Shown: in pieces, positions 1 through 7,509 of the stretch
Layout of the letters: every line of letters starts with the position of its first letter
Position numbering within the stretch: position 1 is the first letter of the stretch
Assembly (NCBI GenBank): GCA_910574475.1
Contig: CAJTAT010000009.1
Coordinates: forward strand, 1-64,000
Source: Clostridia bacterium
GTDB taxonomy: Bacteria; Bacillota; Clostridia; Lachnospirales; Lachnospiraceae
Direction: 5' to 3'
DNA: 64,000 nucleotides
Position numbers and translations under genes: made by a program
The notes under the pieces: model-generated
The model's database searches: none
Told to the model about the DNA's origin: nothing
Seen by the model: the letters and a program-made list of their open reading frames with translations, nothing else

Positions 1-45
1 GAAAATAAACGAATCATGAAATATAAAGAGAAATGGTGTGCATAG

Positions 46-80
46 AAAAATGCCTGCACTCCCAAATAAAATGCAGGCAT
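46..80 (-). terminator. Hairpin with T-run on the minus strand
   Basis: Arms ATGCCTGCA (50-58) and TGCAGGCAT (72-80) pair perfectly. Read on the minus strand the hairpin is followed by TTTTTC, so it could end a leftward transcript. No convincing leftward gene lies just to the right, so it may instead be an orphan from a lost gene. Confidence 0.45.
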
Positions 81-222
81 CATCCGCACTAAATTTTAGA
101 TATTTGTCCTGTCTACTTGACAAGGGGCATATCACACAGTTTGTTGGCTTTTCTTTTTACATAACAAAAGGCTGGCACGTCCACCAAATTAAAAAAAACG
201 GCGATTTGGTAGGCGGTATTGC

Positions 223-497
223 TACCCTCTCTTGACAAGGGCATACACGGTCGAAAAAGAGTAAATTTTGTGACCTGCGGCGTTACTTTCAATCGGCGTA
301 CGTCCAGTACGCCTCTTTCAAGTGCCTTGCAGGACGCAAAATTTACCTCTTTTCGACTCTTCGACCTCAATCATGAGATTTCGTCGCCTTGCAAGGCAGA
401 CGATTGAGGCGTACTGGACGTACGCCGATTGAGGATAACGCCGCAAAGCGGCGAAATATCGTGATTGAGGCGTGTGTGCCCTTGTCAAGAGAGGGTA
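223..497. mobile_element. MITE copy 1 (275 bp, TA-flanked, nested inverted repeats)
   Basis: A 275-bp non-coding element bounded by TACCCTCTCTTGACAAGGGC and its near-perfect inverse, giving a terminal inverted repeat of about 26 bp. The outermost TA on each side fits a TA target duplication of the IS630/Tc1-mariner type (inference). Inside are further inverted pairs: 288-313 pairs perfectly with 407-432, and an arm near 250-270 pairs with one near 335-355, so the single strand folds into nested hairpins. A second copy at 6609-6883 differs by one base. It encodes no credible protein; ORFs that cross it are by-products of its symmetry. Confidence 0.9.
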
Positions 498-521
498 TGC
501 CTGAAAGACTTAACAAACACT

Positions 522-556
522 CTCCAAACCTGTTTCAAGTTTGGAGGGATTTTTAT
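522..556 (+). terminator. Rho-independent terminator
   Basis: Stem CTCCAAAC / GTTTGGAG with a 9-nt loop, followed by GGATTTTTATT. It probably ended a gene whose body was displaced by the MITE on its left. Confidence 0.6.
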
Positions 557-1144
557 TGCCTGCGAATAGCAATTTTCATTTACATATATCATATCGGGGA
601 TGGGTGGACAGCCTGTTAAATAAATCCTTGTCAGTGCAAGGGGGTTTTCTACCCAAGAAGTAGAAGTCAAATCTCTACATATAAGAATTAAAATATCTAT
701 AAACCGTGAGGGCGTGACAGCCTTTGCGGTTTTTCTTTTGTCGTTTTTTGTAGAAACAAGCCATAAGGCTTTTCTGAGCGTGGGATGCCGTTCTCCGCCT
801 GCAAAGGCTGAAACAGCATCGCAGACAGACCAAGAAATGCTTCTAAAGCTGCTTGCCAATCCAGAGATGGCGGCGTTGCTGAAATCACTTGCAAAAAATT
901 TATAAGGCTTAGAAAGGCAATCTTTTTATAGGTTGCCTTTTATTGATTGGTTTTTCAGCGAATTAAATTGAAGTGATAAGTCTTTTTCTTTAGACAAGAG
1001 GTTACAAATACCAATCTTTCTGGTAAGTTTTTTCTAACCCTTTTTTACTGGCGAAAGCAGTTATGTCCCTTGCATTTATGGAAAAATTTGTTGATATATG
1101 TTACACTAAGATTGAAATTAATTAGAATCCGATGGAGGAACATA
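557..1144. other. Mostly non-coding stretch with one weak ORF and a terminator
   Basis: Nothing convincing is encoded here. A 63-codon plus-strand ORF (714-905) ends in a Leu-rich tail, LLANPEMAALLKSLAKNL, which resembles the hydrophobic tails of integron/ICE accessory proteins and may be the 3' remnant of a mobile-element gene. It is followed at 913-944 by a terminator (AAAGGCAA / TTGCCTTT, then TATT). 945-1144 is AT-rich leader for the next gene, whose ribosome-binding site GATGGAGGAA lies just before 1145. Confidence 0.4.
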
Positions 1145-1732
1145 ATGCAAAAAGGGGCTAGAAAATGGATTGAATACTACTGGAATTATGTAAATTCTGA
1201 TAAATATAAAGAAGAAAAAATAAAACGAAAGGCAGAATATGAGAAAGCGACACATGATTCTGACAAAGAGGAAAACATTCAGGAAGAAGAACAGGCGGAT
1301 TATTATGAAGATTCTATAGTAACCCATTTATCCATTTGTGATGTATTGTCCAATGATGGCGTTACAAAGGTATTAAAGAAACTTTATTCCTTACCGAAAA
1401 AGAAGTTTAAAGTTCATAATCATTATAAAAAGCCTTCTATATTCCATAAATATGACTATGTTCATCTTCAATATTCTGAATCGGGGTATGGATGTTTTGC
1501 GGAGATTGAATTATTAGAGGATAAATATATAAAAAGTATTAAGGCGATTTGGGCGCAGATTAACAGTTATTTTGCACTGATTGAATATTGCTTTACATTT
1601 AAAAAGCCTTTAGACGAAGATAGTTATAATCAATTTGTATATGATAATATTAGGAATCTTACTTCCAAAGATTATATAATATGGCATCGCATAAGTAAAG
1701 AAGAAGGCAAACGCAAAGACGATATGGACTAA
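1145..1732 (+). CDS. Hypothetical protein, 195 aa
   Basis: Start chosen at ATG 1145 because GGAGG sits 6-7 bases upstream; an earlier in-frame ATG at 1070 lacks a site. The N-terminal 60 residues are highly charged (Lys/Glu-rich, probably helical or coiled), and the rest is rich in Tyr and aromatic residues, with no family I recognise. It is followed four bases later by another unrecognised ORF, so the two are probably co-transcribed. The neighbouring ORF6N gene and att-like site suggest accessory DNA. No signal peptide or membrane segment is evident. Confidence 0.6.
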   Translation: MQKGARKWIEYYWNYVNSDKYKEEKIKRKAEYEKATHDSDKEENIQEEEQADYYEDSIVTHLSICDVLSNDGVTKVLKKLYSLPKKKFKVHNHYKKPSIFHKYDYVHLQYSESGYGCFAEIELLEDKYIKSIKAIWAQINSYFALIEYCFTFKKPLDEDSYNQFVYDNIRNLTSKDYIIWHRISKEEGKRKDDMD

Positions 1733-1747
1733 GGATTGGCGGAACAG

Positions 1748-2176
1748 ATGACAGAAGAAAGTTTTCCTCTAATTTGTCAACATTATATTACAAGCTTTTT
1801 ATATAGTGAACAGGGGAAAAATAATCCGCTGATTAATATGGAATATAGGATAAGGAAAGCTCCGATAGATATTGATAGACTATATCTCAAAGGAATTGTA
1901 ATAGCCTATTATAATAAAAAATCGAACTATGTTATTTGTTCCGATTATGACAAGCCCAATTACTGTATGCTTACAGGAAACAACCGTTTTCCACAGTTTA
2001 ATATATGTGAGTATATTGCAACCTATAGAAATGAGTTTTTTTATTGTTTCTTCGGATATAGAGAATTGAAACTTTTTGAAAGAGAATTTTCAAAATTTTC
2101 GACAGGGAGAAAAAGCATTGCTTATAACAGGGAATTTAACTTGAAGTCGCAAATTGTGATTTCAAGTTACTCATAG
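1748..2176 (+). CDS. Hypothetical protein, 142 aa, C-terminus ends in an ORF6N palindrome
   Basis: Probable start ATG 1748 (an in-frame TTG at 1736 is also possible). The protein is unrecognised, aromatic and soluble-looking. Its last residues, NLKSQIVISSYS, are encoded by a 31-bp palindrome (2138-2168) that also lies in frame inside the next gene, where it encodes NLKSQFVISS. Sharing both sequence and reading frame with an unrelated protein suggests that the original 3' end was replaced by recombination at the palindrome, or that the palindrome was inserted there. The gene therefore may be truncated. Confidence 0.5.
   Translation: MTEESFPLICQHYITSFLYSEQGKNNPLINMEYRIRKAPIDIDRLYLKGIVIAYYNKKSNYVICSDYDKPNYCMLTGNNRFPQFNICEYIATYRNEFFYCFFGYRELKLFEREFSKFSTGRKSIAYNREFNLKSQIVISSYS
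2138..2168. repeat. ORF6N-associated palindrome, copy A
   Basis: Fifteen-base arms, AACTTGAAGTCGCAA and TTGTGATTTCAAGTT, around one central base, with two G/T mismatches. It lies at the 3' end of the upstream ORF. Copies B (2469-2499), C (3196-3221) and D (3248-3274) have the same core. Confidence 0.85.
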
Positions 2177-2222
2177 TTTTGAAGTTCCAATCTGGCATTT
2201 CAAAATAGAAAGGGCGATAAAG

Positions 2223-3188
2223 ATGGCTGATACAGAACAAACAGCTCTGACAAAGGCAAATAATGATACCCAAGAAATAAGCATTGAATCAGCAGAGTCC
2301 GATATAAAAAGCATGATATATGTTATCCGTAACCAGCAGGTTATGATAGACAGTGATTTAGCGATGCTGTATCAAGTAGAAACGAGAGTATTAAATCAGG
2401 CAGTAAAGCGTAACATTTCAAGATTTCCAGAAAGATTCCGATTTCAACTGACGAAAGAGGAATATGAAAACTTGAAATCACAATTTGTGATTTCAAGTTT
2501 GGAGGATGATAATGGATATGGCGGACGTAGGAAATTGCCATTTGTATTCACAGAACAAGGGATTGCAATGCTTTCTGCTGTTTTGCGTAGTGATGTTGCT
2601 ATCCGAGTAAGCATTAGGATTATGGACACTTTTGTGGAGATGCGGAAGTATATGGCAAATACCTCTTTGCTGTATGAGCGGTTAAATGCAATGGAGGTTC
2701 GCCAGATAAATTACCAAGCGGAAACAGATGAGCGTTTTGAGAGAGTTTTTGAGTACATATCCGAGCATGAGGAATCCAGTCAAAAGGTATTTTTTGACGG
2801 ACAGATTTACGATGCGTTCAGTCTGATAGTAAATCTAATTCAAAAAGCAGAGAAAGAAATCACTCTGATAGACGGATATGTGGATGTTGGGACATTGAAT
2901 TTGCTTTCAAAGAAAAAGTCTGATGTTGCAGTAACTATTTATACACAGAAACAGACGAAGCTAACGAAAGCCGATGTTAAGTATTTCAATGCACAGTACC
3001 CGACATTGAAGATAAAATATACCAAAGTATTCCATGACAGATTTTTGATTCTTGACCGAACAATAGCCTATCATGTAGGAGCGTCTTTGAAAGATGCGGG
3101 AAAAAAGTGTTTTGGAATCAATCTAATTCAAGATGCAGGCATCATCAAAGACATCCTGCAAAGGTTGGAACTGGAAACGGAGAAATAA
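2223..3188 (+). CDS. ORF6N-domain DNA-binding protein with PLD-like C-terminal domain
   Basis: 321 aa. Residues about 25-125 form an ORF6N (KilA-N-related) phage-type DNA-binding domain: IYVIRNQQVMIDSDLA, then LNQAVKRN, FRFQLT and FTEQGIAML. A linker with likely coiled coil (about 150-185) follows. Residues about 190-320 resemble the PLD-like domain found in many ORF6N proteins, including VFHDRFLILD and YHVGASLKDAGKK; only one HxK-like motif is visible, so enzymatic activity is doubtful. ATG 2223 follows GAAAGGGCGATAAAG. A 31-bp palindrome lies inside the coding region (2469-2499), with relatives before and after the gene. These may be binding sites for the protein itself (inference). Confidence 0.85.
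   Translation: MADTEQTALTKANNDTQEISIESAESDIKSMIYVIRNQQVMIDSDLAMLYQVETRVLNQAVKRNISRFPERFRFQLTKEEYENLKSQFVISSLEDDNGYGGRRKLPFVFTEQGIAMLSAVLRSDVAIRVSIRIMDTFVEMRKYMANTSLLYERLNAMEVRQINYQAETDERFERVFEYISEHEESSQKVFFDGQIYDAFSLIVNLIQKAEKEITLIDGYVDVGTLNLLSKKKSDVAVTIYTQKQTKLTKADVKYFNAQYPTLKIKYTKVFHDRFLILDRTIAYHVGASLKDAGKKCFGINLIQDAGIIKDILQRLELETEK
2469..2499. repeat. ORF6N-associated palindrome, copy B (intragenic, perfect)
   Basis: Perfect 15+1+15 palindrome, AACTTGAAATCACAA T TTGTGATTTCAAGTT, in frame in the ORF6N gene, where it encodes NLKSQFVISS. A single-strand hairpin here would fall within the mRNA coding region. Confidence 0.9.
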
Positions 3189-3195
3189 GAAGTTC

Positions 3196-3274
3196 TTTGA
3201 GGTCACAATTTGTGACCTTAGAAAAAATCAAAGAGGAATGATAAACTCTTTGAGGTCGCAATTTGCGACCTTAG
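3196..3274. repeat. ORF6N-associated palindromes, copies C and D (direct repeat)
   Basis: Two copies just after the ORF6N stop: CTTTGAGGTCACAATTTG at the start of copy C and CTTTGAGGTCGCAATTTG at the start of copy D, each completed by the matching second arm and CCTTAGAAAAAA. The A-to-G change in the left arm of D is matched by T-to-C in its right arm, so pairing is conserved by covariation. Read in one frame both encode SLRSQF(V/A)TLEK and soon stop, which resembles the conserved SQ motif of ORF6N proteins. Confidence 0.85.
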
Positions 3275-3523
3275 AAAAAATGCAAACAGCTTAAACTATT
3301 CTGGGATTAGTTGTGAAATGCAGGTATCAATCGGGAAAGGCTTTACAGTGTAACATTTCCCTAAATTCAAACCCCTTGCTAATCGCCTGCTAAAAGGAGC
3401 ATCTAAAACGCCTTAAAATCAGCAGTCACAGGTCGGTACGAGATAACATTTTGAATCCGTGACAAGCAAGGAAATAAAGGGATTAGATAACACTAAGAGG
3501 GAGCTGCCTACTAGCAAATGGTT
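3275..3523. other. Non-coding stretch before the att-like site
   Basis: About 250 bases with no ORF, RNA fold or repeat that I can support. It separates the ORF6N palindromes from a tRNA-like fragment and is probably the outer flank of the integration site. Confidence 0.4.
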
Positions 3524-3569
3524 CTACTCCTAAGCGATAGGTCGAACGTTCAAGTCGTCTCGGGGACGC
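3524..3569 (+). other. tRNA-Arg(CCU)-like 3' fragment, probable attachment site
   Basis: ACTCCTAAGC resembles an anticodon loop reading CCT, and GTTCAAGTC resembles a T-loop, followed by a GGGGACGC acceptor-like end and at once by a strong terminator. No 5' half or D-arm precedes it, and the T-stem pairs imperfectly, so this is not an intact tRNA. Because an integrase gene points at it from 3756, it is best read as an att remnant in which the 3' end of tRNA-Arg was duplicated. Confidence 0.5.
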
Positions 3570-3570
3570 T

Positions 3571-3615
3571 GGAAAGCATTGAAAACACTGGATTTTTCAA
3601 TGCTTTTCCTTTTTT
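3571..3615 (+). terminator. Strong terminator after the tRNA-like fragment
   Basis: GGAAAGCATTGAAAA pairs with TTTTTCAATGCTTTTCC (3593-3609) and is followed by a T-run. This is the usual arrangement downstream of a tRNA gene. Confidence 0.75.
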
Positions 3616-3719
3616 GTCTCAAGAGAAAACCAAAAGTCAGAGGACTCGTTTTTTTGGATATTTGTTATCACTCGTGTTGCTAACAGGGAATCGAACACTA
3701 AACTGCACTTTCAGAGCTG

Positions 3720-3768
3720 TTGCTAATAATCTGCTAATTGCAGAATTAGCAGGTTTTAGCTGCTAATA
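3720..3768. promoter_or_regulatory. Cluster of TGCTAAT repeats, possible integrase or Xis arm sites
   Basis: TGCTAAT occurs at 3721, 3732 and 3761, and as its inverse at 3745-3751, within 50 bp between the att-like site and the integrase stop codon. Spaced heptamers in this position are typical of recombinase arm-binding sites; the function is inferred. Confidence 0.4.
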
Positions 3769-4935
3769 GCATTTCCTTTCAGTGCTTTTGTCAGCATGGC
3801 AACCAGTTCCGGAGACTGTTCCAGTGCTGCGATTAAATTTGTCAGGTCAGTGCCGGTTTCTTCAGGCGGCTTTACATCCTTCAAAGGATTAACAGGATTT
3901 TTGGCATAAAACGTGGCCTCAAATTTCTGGGCGTTCACTTTCCTGTCTTCATCCAGGATATGTGCATAAACGTCGGTAATCATATCAATCTGCGCATGAC
4001 CGGTATCCCCTTGTGTTGCCTTCAAGTCCCCATGGTTGAGCTTCAGCTTATAAGTTGTGCTGGAGTGGCGCAGGGAATGGAATACAACATAAGGCAGTCC
4101 TGCTTTCTCCCGTAGTTTTGAGAACTCTTTTTCCATGATACGGTTTTCCACAGGTCTTCCGTTTGGAAGTGTCAGTACAAGATTGTAATCAGAATAATCC
4201 TGGGCCAGATATTCTTTATACTGATCCTGGATTTGTCTCCATTCCCGCAGGATGTAGGCAACCGTTTTTGGAATCCTTACTTTTCTGATGCTGGATTCGG
4301 TTTTTGGCTTTTTTAAAACAAGGTTGGTATGCGTATTCGACATGACGGAAGGGAATATAAACATAATGTCCTTATCGTCCAACTGCTGTCGTGCCTCCCT
4401 TGACACACGGGCAAGCTCCTGTTCGATCCACAGGTGGGAATCATCATTCGCAATGTCTTCATCTGAAATATGAACTTTATCCCATGTCAAACCGCAGTAT
4501 CTTATGAATACTGTGGATGGTGCCTGGAGTAAGATAATCGCTTTTTGGCCGTTTGTTCTTTTTGGCTACAGGCTTTGTCTTCTGCAACCGTACATAGAAC
4601 TCATCCACAAACTTGGGTGTGACGTCTTGGACTGCCACATCGCCAATGACCGGGTTGATATAGTTTGCAATCAGGGCACAGTTGGACTCGTATGTTGACA
4701 AAGCCCAGTGGGATGTACCGTAAATCTTAACAAAATCCCGCAGGAACTCCTTTACAGTCAGTTCCTGTGGAGGGATAAAGGTGCCGTTGCCCTGCTGGTT
4801 CTCAATCTCCGCTTTCCTGCGTTTTGCTTCGGCATGGTCCTGACAGGTTTCCCATTTCTGGTGCTTCACCCCTTTCTCATCCGTATAATAATAAACTACT
4901 GAGTATTTGCTTTTCCTCTTGATAATAGATGCCAT
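3756..4935 (-). pseudogene. Tyrosine integrase broken by an internal deletion
   Basis: The N-terminal part (4935 to about 4490) has the arm-binding and core-binding domains of Tn916/phage-type integrases and ends ...IHKILRFDMG-stop. The rest continues in another frame with LTWDKVHISD and carries HSLRHSSTTY, GHAQ and VYAHI, that is the second Arg, the His residues and the Tyr nucleophile. The stretch normally between these parts, about 50-60 residues that include the first catalytic Arg (LRxGE), is missing. The break is therefore a deletion plus frameshift, not a simple sequencing-type indel, and the enzyme should be inactive. It sits beside a tRNA-like att fragment and an excisionase-like gene. 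Confidence 0.85.
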
Positions 4936-4954
4936 TCTTCTCTCCTTACTACTC

Positions 4955-5179
4955 CTACAACAGGTTGTTCAACCAGTCATCAAAAGATGCTTTAGAGATC
5001 CGGATCGTCCGTCCGAGACGTACCACCTTGAAATCAGGCTGGCGGCACAGTTCGTAAGCCTTGCTCCTGCTGATCTGCAGTATCTGTGCTATCTCATGGA
5101 CGGAATAGGTTTTCTTATCTTTGACTTCCTGGCTGGAACCGCTCCCTGTTTCGGAGATTCTGTATCCATCGACTGCCAT
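4955..5179 (-). CDS. Excisionase-like HTH protein, 74 aa
   Basis: The start MAVDGYR at 5179 is preceded by AAGGAAAGGAGT on the minus strand; the longer ORF start has no such site. Residues about 22-72 form a MerR/AlpA-type winged helix: YSVHEIAQILQISRSKAYELC, then VVRLGRTIRI and FDDWL. Proteins of this size directly upstream of a tyrosine integrase act as recombination directionality factors. The stop lies 19 bases before the integrase start, so the two form one unit. It appears intact although the integrase is not. Confidence 0.75.
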   Translation of the reverse strand: MAVDGYRISETGSGSSQEVKDKKTYSVHEIAQILQISRSKAYELCRQPDFKVVRLGRTIRISKASFDDWLNNLL

Positions 5180-5317
5180 AGGGACTCCTTTCCTTGTGCA
5201 GTCCTGCCAAGAATCCAGCAAATAGCTCTCTGTTAAAGGGAATTATACAGTAGAAAGCGATGCTGCACAATACAAAAAATTTAATGGGGTATCTTAAAAC
5301 AATATAAAATTTGTTCC

Positions 5318-5346
5318 TTGTATTGAGAAATGTTTTTGGGTATACT
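5318..5346 (+). promoter_or_regulatory. Probable sigma-A promoter for the toxin-antitoxin pair
   Basis: TTGTAT, 17-bp spacer, TATACT, located about 30 bases before the antitoxin start. Confidence 0.5.
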
Positions 5347-5378
5347 AAAGATACATATGAAAGAAAGAGGTGAGTTGT

Positions 5379-5549
5379 ATGAGTCCAGCACAGCAGGTTT
5401 TGGATTATCGGAGAGAAATAGATGAAAATCAGAAACAGATACGGGAAATGGTAATGGAAAGCTACCGGGATATTGCTGCAGGCAAAGGCCGGGACTGCAA
5501 CGAATTCTTTGATGAACTGGAGAAAAGATATACCAATGACGGAGTATAA
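5379..5549 (+). CDS. Antitoxin of a ParE/RelE-type module, 56 aa
   Basis: A short ORF, MSPAQQVLDYRREIDENQ..., starting at ATG 5379 after AAAGAGGTGAG and ending at TAA 5547-5549. It overlaps the next gene (starting 5536) by 14 bases, the usual arrangement of a toxin-antitoxin operon. The helical, charged composition suits a small antitoxin with a C-terminal toxin-binding tail. No classical DNA-binding fold is evident, so the subfamily is uncertain. The role is inferred from position. Confidence 0.65.
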   Translation: MSPAQQVLDYRREIDENQKQIREMVMESYRDIAAGKGRDCNEFFDELEKRYTNDGV

Positions 5550-5868
5550 GGTAGTAATCCTGCCGCTGGCAGAGGAGGACATTGCAGATCAGACGGACTA
5601 TATTGCCTTTGAATTGAAGGCTCCGGAAACTGCGTTGAATATGGTAAGAGGATTTAAAAAGGTAATAAACGGCCTGAGTCTGTTTCCGCAAAGTCATGAA
5701 TTGGATGAAGATGAAGAACTGGCAGCATATGGGATTAGGAAGACATATTATAAAAACTATAAAATCTATTTTCTGATTGATGAGAAGGAACGGATTGTAT
5801 ACATATTAAGAGTTTTTCATATGTTGGTAGACAGCAGGGAAAAGATTTTGAGAATTTTCAGAGAGTGA
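5536..5868 (+). CDS. ParE/RelE-family toxin, 110 aa
   Basis: Start MTEYKVVILPLAEEDI at 5536. The pattern of an initial strand, two helices (ADQTDYIAFELKAPETA, MVRGFKKVINGL), LFPQSHEL, YGIRKTYYKNYKIYFLID and IVYILRVFH is typical of the RelE/ParE superfamily, whose members are ribosome-dependent mRNA interferases or gyrase inhibitors. The YKIYF...VYILRV...R arrangement is closer to the ParE/plasmid-stabilisation type. Full length for the family. A simple hairpin with arms GCCTTTAAGT / ACTTGAAGGC (5881-5905) follows and may terminate the operon. Confidence 0.85.
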   Translation: MTEYKVVILPLAEEDIADQTDYIAFELKAPETALNMVRGFKKVINGLSLFPQSHELDEDEELAAYGIRKTYYKNYKIYFLIDEKERIVYILRVFHMLVDSREKILRIFRE

Positions 5869-5931
5869 AGATAATGGAAAGCCTTTAAGTCAAAAACTTG
5901 AAGGCTTAAATTATGGGAGGATGTAGAACAG

Positions 5932-6024
5932 ATGGGATTTGTAGAACAGCTTATGGTGGATCTGATTAACCAGGGATACAGCGGCAAAGATCTGCGTGAG
6001 CATTTACATTCCCCCTTTCTTTGA
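5932..6024 (+). CDS. Short ORF, 30 aa, probably a remnant
   Basis: MGFVEQLMVDLINQGYSGKD... with GGGAGG nearby upstream. It has helical character only. It may be the start of a truncated antitoxin-like or regulatory gene; there is no further support. Confidence 0.3.
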   Translation: MGFVEQLMVDLINQGYSGKDLREHLHSPFL

Positions 6025-6146
6025 AAAAATAAAAAAACTATGAAAGCATAATAATCAAGTGAAAGTAACTACAATCGCAGATACTTACACATAAAAATTA
6101 TTGCATCTCATAGTCTGTCTAGGATTATCTTTTACCCTTTGTTATA

Positions 6147-6240
6147 TTTAAGGCAAAGATTCAAGCTGTCGGGGCTGTACCAGTGTTCCCTTGATTATCT
6201 GGTGGGAAAGACAAAGAAAATCAGATTGTTATTGACATAG
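6147..6240 (+). pseudogene. C-terminal fragment of an XRE/Cro-type regulator
   Basis: One frame reads RFKLSGLYQCSLDYLVGKTKK then a stop. This matches the end of the HTH_3 domain in small Cro/CI regulators (LAxLYxxSLDYLVGRT). No helix-turn-helix portion precedes it, so this is a fragment. Confidence 0.5.
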
Positions 6241-6608
6241 ATGGGCTTAACGAGGTTTGACAGCTCCCTAAGCCGATTTGATATAGTACCCATGTTTTCT
6301 GTTGCGGTAGTTAATCGTTCTTCTGTGTTGATCTTCAACACTCCTTTTTCGAGGAACGATTATACCACTCTTTTTGAGATTTCAATACTCTTTTTCAAGG
6401 AAATATTTAAAAACACCATTTCGTGAAATGTAAGAATTTCAATATGTTGAAGTAAGTTTCTGATTCAAAAACTGATATCAGTTCATAATAATTCATAATT
6501 GATAACTTAGTTTCCAATATAAAAACTCTGCATGATTTCTCACACAGAGCCTTTCATTCGATTACGAGTTTATTTGAATCCACCGTTTAATTATGTATTC
6601 CCAATCCA
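6241..6608. other. AT-rich non-coding stretch
   Basis: There are no supported genes. It is low-complexity AT-rich sequence up to the left end of MITE copy 2, with no clear RNA structure. Confidence 0.4.
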
Positions 6609-6883
6609 TACCCTCTCTTGACAAGGGCATACACGGTCGAAAAAGAGTAAATTTTGTGACCTGCGGCGTTACTTTCAATCGGCGTACGTCCAGTACGCCT
6701 CTTTCAAGTGCCTTGCAGGACGCAAAATTTACCTCTTTTCGACTCTTCGACCTCAATCATGAGATTTCGTCGCCTTGCAAGGCAGACGATTGAGGCGTAC
6801 TGGACGTACGCCGATTGAGGATAACGCCGCAAAGCGGCGAAATATCGTGATTGAGGCGTGTGTGCCCTTGTCAAGAGAAGGTA
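6609..6883. mobile_element. MITE copy 2 (275 bp)
   Basis: Same orientation and length as copy 1 (223-497). By eye the only difference is one base in the right terminal repeat (GAGAAGGTA instead of GAGAGGGTA). Near identity implies very recent movement or gene conversion. Its right end abuts a toxin-like reading frame on the minus strand (6884-7150) and appears to have cut it off. Confidence 0.9.
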
Positions 6884-7150
6884 CCGTCCTGTAAGATACG
6901 GAGTACTGTTACAATACCTTTATCATCATCTATGGTATAAAATAATAGATGATTGCTTTGAGGTTTCATGTAAATATCATATCCACGATATTTGAAGTCT
7001 GTTAATTGGTGACTGGTCGGAAATATGGCTAATTCTTCTGCCGCTTTTTTGATTCTTGACGAAAAATTTTCAGCATATTCACGGTACTTGAAATTCTGGA
7101 GTATAAAGAGATCAATATGGGAACGAAAAGGAAACTGTCTGGCTTTTAAA
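6884..7150 (-). pseudogene. ParE/RelE-like toxin gene disrupted by MITE copy 2
   Basis: The minus strand reads ...REYAENFSSRIKKAAEEL, LAIFPTSHQLTDFKYRGYD, YMKPQSNHLLFYTIDDD, GIVTVLRILQDG and then runs into the MITE end, where it stops. These are the central helix, the FP.SH.L turn and the C-terminal strands of a ParE/RelE toxin. The last few residues are replaced by MITE sequence, and the N-terminal start is not intact. It is a different toxin from that at 5536. Confidence 0.65.
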
Positions 7151-7204
7151 AGATATCATCAATGGAAATTGCCAATATAGTGATGAGGATCTTTTAAAAA
7201 TGAT

Positions 7205-7507
7205 GCCGCTCATTATATTCCCGAGCAGATTATGGATCAGATTCGACTGGTATCCGTTTATAGAGGGGTTGCGGTTCCCAGTGTACTTTTTGACTCTACG
7301 AGAACGAAAAAGATTGCTGCTCTTGCAAGTTATATCATAGAGGGAATTGAACAGGGCAGAATGTTAGTGGAAATTAAAACAGATATTTCAGATATTCAAA
7401 TCTCCGCTGTATGCGGCTATAATAAAAATAAATGGGTCAGCCCTGCAATGGATTATTTTATTAATATGATCATGGATATTTCAAGTGAAAACCAAGGAGG
7501 AATTTAA
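7205..7507 (+). pseudogene. C-terminal fragment of a LysR-like or effector-binding regulator
   Basis: An open frame containing YIPEQIMDQIRLVSVYRG, LFDSTRTKKIAALASY and ISDIQISAVCGYNKN ends at 7507. It looks like the tail of a larger bacterial regulator (substrate-binding half), but no DNA-binding domain precedes it, and the upstream frame is broken near 7200. The family is assigned tentatively from general resemblance. It is followed two bases later by a DUF3788 gene. Confidence 0.4.
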
Positions 7508-7509
7508 AA

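Noticed and set aside
223..497. ORFs crossing the MITEs (both strands), and a CRISPR-like array from its repeated arms
   Set aside because: The ORFs are produced by its inverted symmetry and are the same in both copies. There are no regularly spaced direct repeats or cas genes.
3518..3766. 82-codon ORF over the tRNA-like fragment
   Set aside because: It spans a terminator and att-like sites and has no translation signals.
4477..4935. Programmed frameshift in the integrase gene
   Set aside because: A simple shift would not restore the protein, because a block containing the Arg-I region is missing.
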